Shown here: positions 32,567-42,454 of the stretch, in pieces
Layout: the number at the start of each line of letters is the position of its first letter
Numbering within the stretch: position 1 is the stretch's first letter
Source: Diphasiastrum complanatum
Taxonomy: Eukaryota; Streptophyta; Lycopodiopsida; Lycopodiales; Lycopodiaceae
Assembly: GCA_029204225.1 (NCBI GenBank)
Contig: CM055100.1
Location: 51,955,260 to 52,019,259 of the forward strand
Length of the DNA: 64,000 nt
Direction: 5' to 3'
Translations under genes and position numbers: made by a program
Notes under the pieces: generated by a model
Database searches by the model: none
What the model was told of the DNA's origin: nothing
The model's input: only the letters and a program-made list of their open reading frames with translations

Positions 32567-34296
32567 AAGCTCTAGTTGAAAAGCAATTTTCTTACAAAAT
32601 CAAGATTCTTAGAAGTGATGGAGGTGGTGAGTACACTTCCAATAAATTTCATGATTATTGTGAGCTTGAAGGCATTAAAAGAGATTTTTCTTGTGCACAT
32701 ACACCATCTCAAAATGGGGTGGCTGAAAGAAAGAATAGAACACTATGTGAATGTGCCAAAACCATCAGAATTGAGACATCTTTGCCAAAAGACTTTTGGG
32801 GTGAGGCTATCAATTGTTCAAACTATCTTTGCAATAGACTCCCTCATGTTGCACTTGGAGGAAAGTCACCATATGAAGCACTCTATTTGAAGAAACCTAA
32901 GGTTGAACACCTTAGAGTATTTGGATGCATATGCTTTGTCCATATTCCCTTGGAAACGAGAAAGAAGGATGATCCTTGTGCAAGCAAAGGAGTAATGGTT
33001 GGATATTCATCCAACAAGAAAGCCTATCGAATTTACATGCTCTCTACCTCTAGAGTAATTGATAGTAGAGATGTAGTTTTTCATGAAGAAGAAAAGTCCA
33101 ATCTTGGAGGGGCCGAGATCAAGCAACCTCAAAATCTATCACCTATTGTTATTGAGGACAATCAACATATGGAGGAGTCAAGATTTGAAGATGGAAGTCC
33201 TCGGATTTTCAGTCCTAGAAGATCCATGAGGGAGAGATCCAAGCCCAAGAGGCTCACTTATGATGACAAAGGAGAACAAGTGGATCTTGATTCCACTTAT
33301 GCTTATTTTGTTTCTCATGAGGAGCCCAAAGATGTTCAAGAAGCCCTCAATACCAAGGAGTGGTATGAGGCCATGAAGATTGAATATGATGCCTTGATCA
33401 CCAACCACACATGGGAGCTAGTGGATCCACCACCTTACATGCATATCATTGGATGCAAGTGGGTGTTCAAGATCAAGTACAATCATGATGGCTCCATCAA
33501 CAAGTACAAGGCAAGATTGTGTGCTAAAGGCTTTGCACAAATATATGGCCTTGACTATGAAGAAACCTTTGTTCCTGTAGCAAAGATGGTAACAATAAGA
33601 ATCATAATCTCTCTTGCCTTATTTTTTAAGTGGAAACTGTTTCAACTTGATGTCTCCGAAGCTTTTTTGAATGGCTATCTTGAGAAGGAGATATACATGG
33701 AACAACCTCAAGGATTTATCAAGGATAAATCTAAGGTGTGTTTGCTATTTAGAAGTCTTTATGGCTTAAAGCAAGCACCTAGATCATGGTATTCAAGACT
33801 CAACAAGTTTCTACTTTCATTAGGATTTGTGCTTAGTGACTATGATCCTTCTATGTACTTAAAATTTGATGGTAGTAATATTGTCATTCTCCTAATCTAT
33901 GTAGATGACATTATTCTTAGTGGAAGTTGTTTGATGCTAGTTCAAGAAACCAAAGATGCATTAGGAAAAGAATTTAAAATGCAAGATCTAGGAGAGATCC
34001 ATTACATTTTGGGCCTTGAGATTGATTTTCATGAAGAGTATGCTTTTATTTGTCAATCTAGATATGTCTTTTCTATGTTGAGAAAATTCAATATGCAAAG
34101 TTGTAAAGGCATAGATACTCCCATGGAGCAACATGTAAAAGATCCTATTAAAGGTGATGAAAGATCCTTCGAGGACATCACACTTTATAGGAGTCTTATA
34201 GGCTCTTTAATTTGGCTTACTATCACTAGACCCGATTTGAGCTATTGTGTGCACAAATTGAGTCAATTTATGCAAGATCCCAAGATCCAACATTGA
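32563..34296 (+). pseudogene. Copia-7 integrase C-half and reverse transcriptase
   Basis: Continues with KIKILRSDGGGEY (second catalytic Asp), QNGVAERKNRTLCECAKTIR (catalytic Glu), the GCICFVHIPLETRKKDDP and VGYSSNKKAYRIY segments, and the Arg-rich linker. RT follows: EALNTKEWYEAMKIEYDAL, CKWVFKIKYNHDGSINKYKA, KLFQLDVSEAFLNGYLEKEI, LYGLKQAPRSWYSRL and the catalytic LLIYVDDIILSG. It ends at a TGA at 34294 where the family has Trp (HW). Confidence 0.88.
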
Positions 34297-34350
34297 AAGA
34301 TGGCCAAGAGAGTTCTGAGATAGGTATCTTCTACTCAAGATTATGGTTTA

Positions 34351-34863
34351 TTGTACAAGAATGAAGATCTAACCATTGTTGGCTATTCAGATTCCGATTT
34401 TGCAAGTGATAAAATGGATCGAAAGTCCATTAATGCATATACTATCTTTTTTGGAGGCAATCTTTTGTCTTGGCTTTCAAAGAAGCAGGATACCATATCT
34501 CTATCATCTTGTGAGGCCGAGTACAAAGCACTCACTACAACAACTAAAGAGGTGCTTTGGATCAAGAGGTTAATCATGGAGCTAAATTGCATCAAAGAGG
34601 ATGATCTTCCCTTGATCAAATGTGACAACATATCGGCACAAGCTCTTGCAAACAATCCTATTTTTCATGCAAGAAGCAAGCATATAGAAGTGGCACATCA
34701 TTTTGTAAGGAAAAAGCTCATTGGAGGTGAAATCAACTTAGAACATGTCGACACATCTTTGTATATTGTTGATCTTCTCACAAAGCCACTTTGCAAAAGT
34801 GCTTTCTCAAAGCATAGGTCTAATCTTGGTCTTATCTCAAGATCAATGCTTGATCCACATTAG
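34351..34863 (+). pseudogene. Copia-7 RNase H
   Basis: After a TAG at 34321 the frame is open for RNase H: GYSDSDFASDKMDRKSI, SWLSKKQDTISLSSCEAEYK, IKCDNISAQALANNPIFHAR and SKHIEVAHHFVRKKL. The acidic residues of the active site are present. It ends at MLDPH, as related copies end, just before the polypurine tract. Confidence 0.85.
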
Positions 34864-34880
34864 ATACATTTTTAGGAGGA

Positions 34881-35495
34881 GTGTCAAAATATTGAATAAT
34901 CTATCTAATGTTGTGAGTATGGGTCCTAAAATTGCCAAAGATGAATTGGGCTCTTTTGGCTTAGTAAAGACCCATCTTAGAATAAAAAATTCAAGGTAGG
35001 TAGAAGTAGAAACTCGAGCTACCATAGGAATTTCCATTTGTACTTTACATGCCACATTTAATGCATGAAAAGACTATGTGGCACAATTAGACATAGTGAG
35101 GTGGCTTGGATAAGTCTAGATAGCTTGAGAGGTGGATCCACAACTCCTTCAACTCAAAGTAGGAGAAGAGTCCATGGATCTATATATATGTGATGTACTC
35201 TCATTGAGAAGACGATGAAATTTGTGTGTAATGCAAATTTGGAGACAAGCTCTTTGTGCCCTTTCTCTCTCCACGAGTTTTGTACTTTTTATTTTCTCTC
35301 TCTAGCCGAGTAAAGGCATTTATGATGCTTTGTCTTATGTTTGTTGACAAATCTTGCTTGTAACACAATAATATTGCTTGTATGATCAGCTTTCCTATTG
35401 ACAACCAATGCTAGTCTGATCTTTATGGTGTTATTGTGCTTAGGAGATCAAAAATACATGTGTAGGGCATCCCACACATGTGAATTCGGCAATAT
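34881..35495 (+). repeat. Copia-7 3' LTR, 3'-truncated
   Basis: Starts TGTCAAAATATTG after GAGGAG. A TATA box (CTATATATATGTG) lies near 35180, and CCACACATGTGAA at about 35472 is a variant of the family palindrome. Similarity to an LTR end (…CA plus flank) is not reached; the sequence changes near 35495. Confidence 0.65.
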
Positions 35496-35595
35496 ATATA
35501 TAGTACATTTTCCTAGTTCCATTGGCAAAGATGTCGCTAATGAGACCAAGTCCCGTCATCTGTAACAGCACATGACACATGCATGTCTATATTGG

Positions 35596-36381
35596 TGTAG
35601 CGGCCTTGGTTCACCTGTCATGCATAGATTCGTTCCCAAGGGAATAGTGCTCTCCTTGCGAAGTTAGCCTGCAAATCCTACTCTAACCACACCTAGATTA
35701 ACCACATCTAACTATCCACCCTACTTTAACCACAAGCATGAGAAGGAAGAATAGATTACAATGGGAGAGGCGCTTACATCCTATCCTCTCTACTCTCTTA
35801 GAAATCATTAACAACATGCAAGTAGAGAGAAGAAACAAATGGAAAGCAAATACAAAATGCAAAAACATGAGAGAGAGAGGGAGAGAGGGAAGGAAGCAAG
35901 GATGTTCAAATCTCATTTGGGCATAATCTCCTCCTCCTATTGAACATGGAAATATGGTACAAAGGGTGCCTTTTTATGGATGGAGAAGGCCCTTGTCCCT
36001 TTCTCCTATTAGTTAATTACAATGGCAAGGATCCTAATCCAAGCCTCCTAAACTAACACAAAATGAATCTAATGGTTCTTTAAGAAAGCACAAGGGCACT
36101 CACATGATTCATGTGAGTTCAAATTTGGGCCCTTTTAGCTTTTTTATTAACAACTTGACTTAGGGCCTCTAATGTCATTTTAGAGTTTTAGGCCCCTAGT
36201 CACTTATTCCTAATTCTACAAGTTCTACAAAACCAAATTGCGTGCTCATTGGGTTGGGCTTATACACGCAGGAATCCAGTGCTCTCGCACTTATTGCTCT
36301 ACATGTATAGTGTACTGTGGTGGGGCCCACTTGGTAAGCTTAACCAATAGTACTTTAGTGGCGGGACCCACTAAGTGCCCA
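35596..36381 (-). repeat. Gypsy-1 3' LTR (approximate)
   Basis: On the minus strand it would begin TGGGCACTTAGTGGG just after a polypurine tract (AGGTGGGGGA, complement of about 36387-36400) and end ...CTACA at 35596. Boundaries come from the polypurine tract and TG/CA rule only. Confidence 0.45.
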
Positions 36382-36559
36382 ATAGTATCCCCCACCTAAA
36401 TAGGTGACGGTCCCATGACACCTGCCTGTGCTTGTTGTAAAAGAAGGCTGTCGACACGTTTATTGCGGATGATGGAGTGTGTCAGAAAAAGTGTGGATAA
36501 AGATTGCTTACGTAAAACCTGAGGCTTTATTCGATGATGAGGAGCCTATCCTAAACTCT

Positions 36560-37109
36560 TCAAAAAGTGTTTGGGAAGGCTCGTGATGACCAGTACTTGC
36601 GTAACCGGCTACCATTGATGGGCGTAGCAAACGGTGTCCCATCCATTGTTTCTAAAGTCACTGCCCCTTGCGATAAGATGTCGGTGATGCGATAAGGGCC
36701 TTCACCAGTGAACTTCAGCTTTTCTTTGATCGCCTTTGTCTTGTACACGAGGACCAAATCTCCTTTTTGAAGATCTTGCTTGTGAAGACGATGATCATGC
36801 CAGGCCTTGCGACGTGCTTTCTCTGCAGCAAGAGCATGGACCACTAACAAGCGTGTTTCGCACAACTTGTGTAGCGCTTCGTGACGAAGGTGGAGCGATC
36901 TTGTACCATCCAATCATGGCACTACGGCAATGCGAAGAGATGGAACGAGAAATTCCACCGGCATGACTGCATCTTGGCCATACACCAATTAGAATGGAGT
37001 TTGTCCGGTGCTGTCTTTGTATGCAGTTCTGAAAGCCGACAAAGCAGCGTATAGCTTGTGCTCCCAATCTGATCTGCTTGCTTCCACGGTCTTTGTCAAA
37101 ATGCCTCAC
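36560..37109 (-). pseudogene. Gypsy-1 integrase C-terminal region
   Basis: Two overlapping frames (37109-36795 and 36913-36560) give the region after the catalytic core, then HDHRLHKQDLQKGDLVLVYK and KFTGEGPYRITDILSQGAVT, the GPY/F module typical of gypsy integrases, ending NGSRLRKYW. No chromodomain is seen. Confidence 0.8.
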
Positions 37110-37696
37110 AAAATCTTATTAGAAGATTCAGCTTGGTCATTGCCTCTTGGGTAGTAAGGCGTGCTGAAACGATGGATCACAAAGAACTCTTCTAATAAGA
37201 CCTTGATGGTCTTGTTGACAAAGTGAGTTTCCCGATCGCTGACTATCTCCACTGGGCATCCAAAGTGTACAATGATATTTTCGTAAAGGAACTTCGCGGT
37301 GGACCTAGCATCTGCTACGCGCACTGCTTTGGCTTCAACCCACTTTGTGAGATAATCTGTAGCCATGATAATATATCGGGCTTGGGTACTGCAAGTGGTT
37401 AAGTGAATAGGGCCGATGTAATCAAGTCCCCACTTCTCAAATGGCGCTCGAGCCAATACAGAATGTAACGGCTCATAATTTGCCTTCGTTGGTCAACGCG
37501 CTCTCTGACATACATCACATTGCTTGATATATGCCTCAATATCCTTGTGCATTGTTTGCCACCAACAACCGGATTGTAGAATCTTGCGTACTGTTACATC
37601 TGCTGCAAAGTGTTTGCCTCCCATTGCTTCATGCGAGAGAGACATTATCTGACTTGTCTCATGGGACAGGATACAACAACAAATGATATTATCCAC
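37106..37696 (-). pseudogene. Gypsy-1 integrase zinc finger and catalytic core
   Basis: Zinc-finger end (GKHFAADVTVRKILQSGCWW, CDVCQRAR), then after a stop MARAPFEKWGLDYIGPIHL with the first catalytic Asp, DYLTKWVEAKAV, FGCPVEIVSDRETHFVNKTI with the second, and YYPRGNDQAESSNKIL with the catalytic Glu. The core residues are all present although the polyprotein is interrupted. Confidence 0.85.
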
Positions 37697-37759
37697 CCCT
37701 CTTCGATATAGTTGGCCGGCAATTAGCTGATATGGATGAGCTTTAAGTACAAGTTTCCG

Positions 37760-38671
37760 CTATTGCGCCTTGGATAGTGACCGATCTGGTTGGCCATTCA
37801 TCAAATACTCAACTATGTCTGCGGCCCAATCGGGTACAACATCCACATAAAATAAAACAGCATCCGGTAACTCATCATCAGGCTGGGGATCCTTCTGTGT
37901 TGATCTGATTCGAGATACATGATCAGCCATATAATGTTGCTTGCCTTTGCATACCACTATTCGAAAATCGAACTCCAGCAACAAGAGTAATCATCTAGTG
38001 ATTCTCCCTGTGTTGCAAGTTTTGTTGACTAGGTAGAGCAAAGGTTGATGATCAATGTAGAATGCAAAATGAGTTGCCATAAGATAATGGCGAAACTTTT
38101 TGACCGCTAATATCATCGCCAAGGCTTCTCGCTCAGTCGTTGAATAGTTGATTTTAGCATCGTTGAGTTGTCGGCTAGCGAAGCGAATAGGAAAGTCTTT
38201 CTTGTACTCGCCTGGCTGGGTCAAAACTGCTCCTATAGCATACTTTGATGCGTCGGTATGCACATGAAACTCAATCGTCCAATTGGGAGGCCGTAAGATT
38301 GGTGCAGATATAAGTGCTTCCTTCAGCTTTTGGAAAGCTTGTAGGGCTTCCTCTGTCCAATGTGGATCAATTGTCAACTTGTAGATAGGACGTGCCAAAT
38401 CCGCAAAGAATAGAATGAAGATTCAGTAGTAATTGGCATGTCCCATAAATACATAGACTCCACGAATCGTTTCGGGGGGTGAAAGATCCATGATAGTATG
38501 TATCTTAGACAGATTAATGGCGATCCCATGTCTAGATACAATATGGCCTAGGAGCAGACCATGTGTGACCCAAAATTGGCATTTCTCCGGGTTCAATGAT
38601 ATTTGAAATATGCAGCATTGTATAAGCACTTTCTCTAGCTGAGATAAGTGTTCATCATCAAATCCGTACAC
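37760..38671 (-). pseudogene. Gypsy-1 RT thumb and RNase H
   Basis: The RT end reads VYGFDDEHLSQLEKVLIQC, SLNPEKCQFWVTHGLLLGHI and GVYVFMGHANYY. RNase H reads EFHVHTDASKYAIGAVLTQ, SRQLNDAKINYSTTEREALA and FAFYIDHQPLLYLVNKT, followed by the linker HYMADHVSRI. Stops or shifts fall at 38420 and 37990. Confidence 0.85.
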
Positions 38672-39317
38672 TGTAATCTTGAGGGAGAATGAGGTGATAG
38701 CTAGAGGATCAAGATTTAGAAAGCTTTACAAGTTAGATCCTAGAGAGAATGCTAACATATGTGATGTTGCTTATGAGACCAAGGTTCATCAAGAAGATCT
38801 ATGGCATAAAAGGTTGGGCCATCCCAACTTCAAAGCCTTGCAATCAATGGTCAAGGAAGTAAAACCAATTGGATTACCAAAGTCTATGGCAAAGGAGGCG
38901 CAACCTTGTGAAGCATGTGTTTTGGCCAAAGCTCATAGAAGACCTTTTCCAAAATCAAGCATCAAGACACATCAACCACTTGAGCTCATGCATTCAAATG
39001 TTCACTTCTCTTCTTCCAAGAGCAAAGGAGGAGCAACATGTTTTGTGTCCTTCATAGATGATTATACAAGATTTTCTTGGATCTATCTTAAATTATCTTC
39101 TAAAGCCATGGTTTTTTATGTCTTTCTTACATTCAAAGCATATGTTGAAAATCAGTTTTCTATCAAACTAAAAGCTTTGAGATGTGATAGTGGAGGTGAT
39201 TATACCTCTAATAGGTTAAATTATTATTGTGAGCAAGAGGGCATACAAAGAGAGTTTTCTTGTTCTTATACTCCTCAGCAAAATGGAGTTGATGAAAGGA
39301 AAAATAGAACACTTTGT
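38669..39317 (+). pseudogene. Copia-8 integrase, left part
   Basis: Reads VIARGSRFRKLYKLDP, the zinc finger LWHKRLGHPNFKAL ... CEACVLAKAH, the core LELMHSNVHFSSS (first catalytic Asp is Asn), FIDDYTRFSWIYLKL, LKALRCDSGGDYTSN (second Asp kept) and TPQQNGVDERKNRTLC (Asp replaces Ala, catalytic Glu kept). It stops at the Copia-9 insertion point. Confidence 0.88.
39313..39317 (+). other. target-site duplication of Copia-9, left copy (TTTGT)
   Basis: TTTGT immediately precedes the 5' LTR; the same five bases follow the 3' LTR at 48930-48934. Five-base duplications are usual for copia integrases. Confidence 0.92.
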
Positions 39318-40137
39318 TGTGAAAAATGCAAAAATAAGCTTCGTAGAGGCCAAAAATCTTGTATATAGGATAGACACACATGTGTGGAGCCTGTTCCCAC
39401 GTGTGAAACTAGTGTACTTTTCATGTACCATAATTATATATGTTGTACATATGATTAAATTCAAGTTCTAGTGGCTAAAATGGCCAAAAACTAGTTTCTA
39501 GAGATATGACACATGGCACCAATCTAATGATTGCATGAGCCAAATATTTTGAATAGGTGTCACAATTATGTGTAGAGGACAGCTCACACATGTGGAAATA
39601 GCTGAAGTAGACAAGTTTTTGCTTCTAGAAGATTTCCATGAAGATCTCCATATAGTAGGAAAATAGACCAAAAATGTCCAAAATGAAAAGTTTTGATTCA
39701 AGTGTCAATTTGCATGATGGTGACAAGGCATCCTCACACGTGTGAGATCTGATGCATGATTAGTACCTCGAGCTCCAAAAGTGTATATATAGAGGCTTAT
39801 TTGGCCATAATCAATGTGAGACACCAATCTTGGTTTTGGAAGCAATTTTGAGTGATTCTCTCCATTAGTCTACATTTGTTTTGATTGTTTTGAGGTTCTA
39901 TCAATGTGTACTTGATTTTCAGGTTGGAGTCCGTACTCAGACAGTGTTTCACACGTGTGAAACCAAAAAGTACACCTACCTTCAATTAATGATTGTTCTT
40001 GTTAGGATTTTGTGTCTAGAATTGATCTAGATTGATCTTAATCTCAAGTAAATTGATAGATCAAGTAATCTGACAACCAATCCCTCTTGAGGATCAGATT
40101 AGGATCCACTCTTGGTCCTTTTTGTACTTTTTGCACA
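39318..40137 (+). repeat. Copia-9 5' LTR
   Basis: 820 bp, TGTGAAAAATG...TTTTTGCACA. A TATA box (TATATATAG) lies near 39783. The palindrome TCACACGTGTGA (39734-39745) is 38 bp upstream of it and GTTTCACACGTGTGAAAC (39946-39963) about 155 bp downstream. Two weaker relatives lie at 39375 and 39396. Confidence 0.92.
39946..39963. promoter_or_regulatory. 18-bp palindrome GTTTCACACGTGTGAAAC in Copia-9 LTR
   Basis: A perfect 18-bp inverted repeat with a CACGTG core, kept unchanged in the 3' LTR at 48738-48755. See 27043-27056, 30670-30683, 39734-39745 and 40311-40322 for related sites. It could bind a dimeric bZIP/bHLH factor, or act as RNA structure in the transcript. Confidence 0.6.
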
Positions 40138-40150
40138 TGGTATTAGAGCC
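40138..40150 (+). other. Copia-9 primer-binding site
   Basis: TGGTATTAGAGCC directly after the LTR. Confidence 0.93.
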
Positions 40151-40741
40151 TAGTACAAGAGGTTTTGTTGAAATTGATAGGGTTAATCCAAATCAAAGCC
40201 AAAATTAACAGTTTTTTGGAAACTAGTCAAATTTTGTGTAGCGAGTTGGATTTGATAGCTATCCTCAAAATTTTTGGTCCAGATCTTGTTGTGGGCTGTA
40301 GGAACCCTTTTCACACGTGTGAGGCCGTACATCTCCTGTTTTGACTGAGAAATTTTTAAAATTTGTAGAATTTGACTCACATACCCAATTTGAGTGATTT
40401 TTGGTGCAAAATCAAGCATTTTCTATAGTGAATCTAATTGCTTGATTAGTTTTTTGGATTAGATCAGCCAAAAAATTAAAATTGAAGCTTGAATTAGGTG
40501 CACTAATTGATCTTCTCTGATTTTTTGAGTGTTATGTTGAGGTTGAAGAGAGGGATTGCTAAAAATCATAGATTAAGGAGTGATTTTGCAAGTTTGAGAC
40601 TAGAATCTAAATTTCCATCATTCTAGATTGGTTCATGAGTGATAGGATTGAGTCTATAAGCTTTCTAAATTTCTAGAAGACTTTAGATTCAGATCTCTTA
40701 GAGAAACCATAAGAGTTTCTAGTGCTTTTTCACATTCAAAA

Positions 40742-41798
40742 ATGGCATCAATGGGTGGTTTTTTGCTTGAAGCTAGTGAAAGACTTACATCCACTAATTA
40801 TGATACTTGGATAGTTCGAATGGAGTCTTTGCTTGTACTTCATGATCTTTATGACATAGTACTTGAGGTGGAAGTAGAACCTCAAGGAGGAGCTGAATTG
40901 GCTAAGTACAAAAAGAGATGTAGAGTTGCATAAAAGTGAATGTAAGTAATGAACTTTTGAAAGAAATCTCATCTTGTACCACATCCAAAGAGGCATGGAA
41001 TTCATTAAAAGCCATTTATGGATCCAAGAACGCTTCAAGGATACTCATGCTTAGGAATCAAATCCTTCAAATCATGAAAGGAAGTAGTGAAAGTGCCCAA
41101 AATTATGTCTTTAGGATCAAATCTTTGAATAAGGAGTTGTCTTCTATAGATGATAAAATTTAAGATGATGAATTAGTTCAAATCATTTTGAATGGATTAG
41201 GAGACGATTATTCCAATCTTGTTCAAACCTTTGTATTCAAGATCCACTTCCTAGTATTGAAAAACTTCAAAGTGTGCTTGTTAGTGAGGAGAGTAGAATG
41301 CTTCATATCAAAAGTAGGATGAGTTCCTTATCTTTGAATGATGGTGATGAAAAAGCTAACTTTTCTTTGAAAGGCAAGAAGAAGAAGTTTCCATCCAAGA
41401 AGGATCAAAACATGGAGATGGAGAACAAATATGAAACATCAAGTTCCAAAGGCAAGAGCAAGAAGGACAAGAAGAAGCTAAAGTGTTTCTTTTGTGGAAA
41501 AAAGGGACATTTTGCATCCGAGTGCTACAAGAAGAAGAATGCCCAAGAGAAGGACAATCAAGACAATCTTTTGCTTGAGGAGGAGGAAGAAGGGTCTCTA
41601 TCTTTGATGGTATCCTCACCACAAACATCTAATCAAGATACTTGGTGGATTGATAGTAGGGCAAGCTCTCACATGACTCACCAAAAAGACTACTTTTCTA
41701 ATCTACTTTCTTACAATAGTTCTAAGAGATTTATCTTCACTACAAGTAATCAAAAATGTAGGATTGTAGGTGTTGGATCCATTCCTTTATGTCTATGA
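40742..41798 (+). pseudogene. Copia-9 Gag and protease start
   Basis: Starts MASMGGFLLEASERLTSTNY. A deletion near 40931 breaks the frame before MNVSNELLKEISSCTTSKEA; a TAA at 41161 and a shift near 41235 follow. The 41274-41798 frame holds a basic linker, the intact zinc knuckle CFFCGKKGHFASEC and the protease site WWIDSRASSHM, where DSGA has become DSRA, so the protease is probably inactive. It ends at a TGA at 41796. Confidence 0.85.
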
Positions 41799-42347
41799 TC
41801 ATCTAGAAAAGTAGATCTAGACAATGTTCTTTATGTACCTTCAATTACAAAGAACTTGTTGAGTGTAGGACAACTTATGGATAGTGGATTAGATGTACAT
41901 TTCAAGCATGGAGCATGTTCTATCTTGAAAGTTGAAAAATGTATTGCTAGTGGTTCCAAGCAAGGGAGGTTATTCAAATTGGATGCTAATGTGATGGTTG
42001 GAAGTGTGAACATGGCAAGGGAGGAGCTCACTCAAGTGGAATTATGGCACAAAAGGTTAGGTCATCCTAATTAAAAAGCTATGGAGACCATGGTGACAAA
42101 GGAGCTAGCAAGAGGACTTCCCAAAATCATATCCAAGTGTGGCAAGCTTTGTGAAGCTTGTGGACTCTCCAAATCTTATAAGCTTCCTTTCAAGAGATCT
42201 TTGATAAGATCTAACTCTCCTCTTGACCTTATACACTCGGATGTTCATTCATTTTCACATGAATCAAATGGTGGAGCTATGTATGTTCCTTTTATTGATG
42301 ATAAGTCAAGATACTCTTGGGTTTATCTCTTAGTCAATTTTTTGTGA
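41799..42347 (+). pseudogene. Copia-9 pre-integrase and integrase start
   Basis: After the stop it reads VLYVPSITKNLLSVGQLMDSG, GRLFKLDANVMV and LWHKRLGHPN, a TAA at 42072, then CEACGLSKSYKLPFKR, LDLIHSDVHSF (first catalytic Asp) and FIDDKSRYSWVYLL. At about 42345 integrase ends and unrelated DNA leads into Copia-10. The rest of the core is deleted; the integrase C-terminal end resumes at 46485. Confidence 0.85.
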
Positions 42348-42454
42348 TTTTGTCAAAACCCTAATTTTGATTAGATCTTGAGATAGTGAGGTTGCTAGAC
42401 CTCATTTGAGGTGCTCATGCTAACATTGTTCAAAGTATTGCTATTCAAAAGACT

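Larger units (their letters stand above)
30896..35495 (+). mobile_element. Copia-7: nearly complete gag-pol with truncated 3' LTR
   Basis: The most readable pol in the window: gag, zinc knuckle, protease, integrase, RT and RNase H in copia order over 30896-34863, broken only by a frameshift near 32562 and stops at 34294 and 34321. A polypurine tract (TAGGAGGAG) precedes the 3' LTR at 34881. The 5' LTR and primer site are missing, and the 3' LTR is cut by the Gypsy-1 region. Confidence 0.85.
35596..38668 (-). mobile_element. Gypsy-1: RT end, RNase H, integrase, 3' LTR
   Basis: A Ty3/gypsy fragment: RT thumb (38671-38423), RNase H (38398-37991), linker (37984-37760), integrase zinc finger and core (37696-37106), integrase C-terminal part (37109-36560), polypurine tract and putative 3' LTR. 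The RT active site and everything upstream are gone, replaced at about 38668 by plus-strand Copia-8. Confidence 0.85.
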
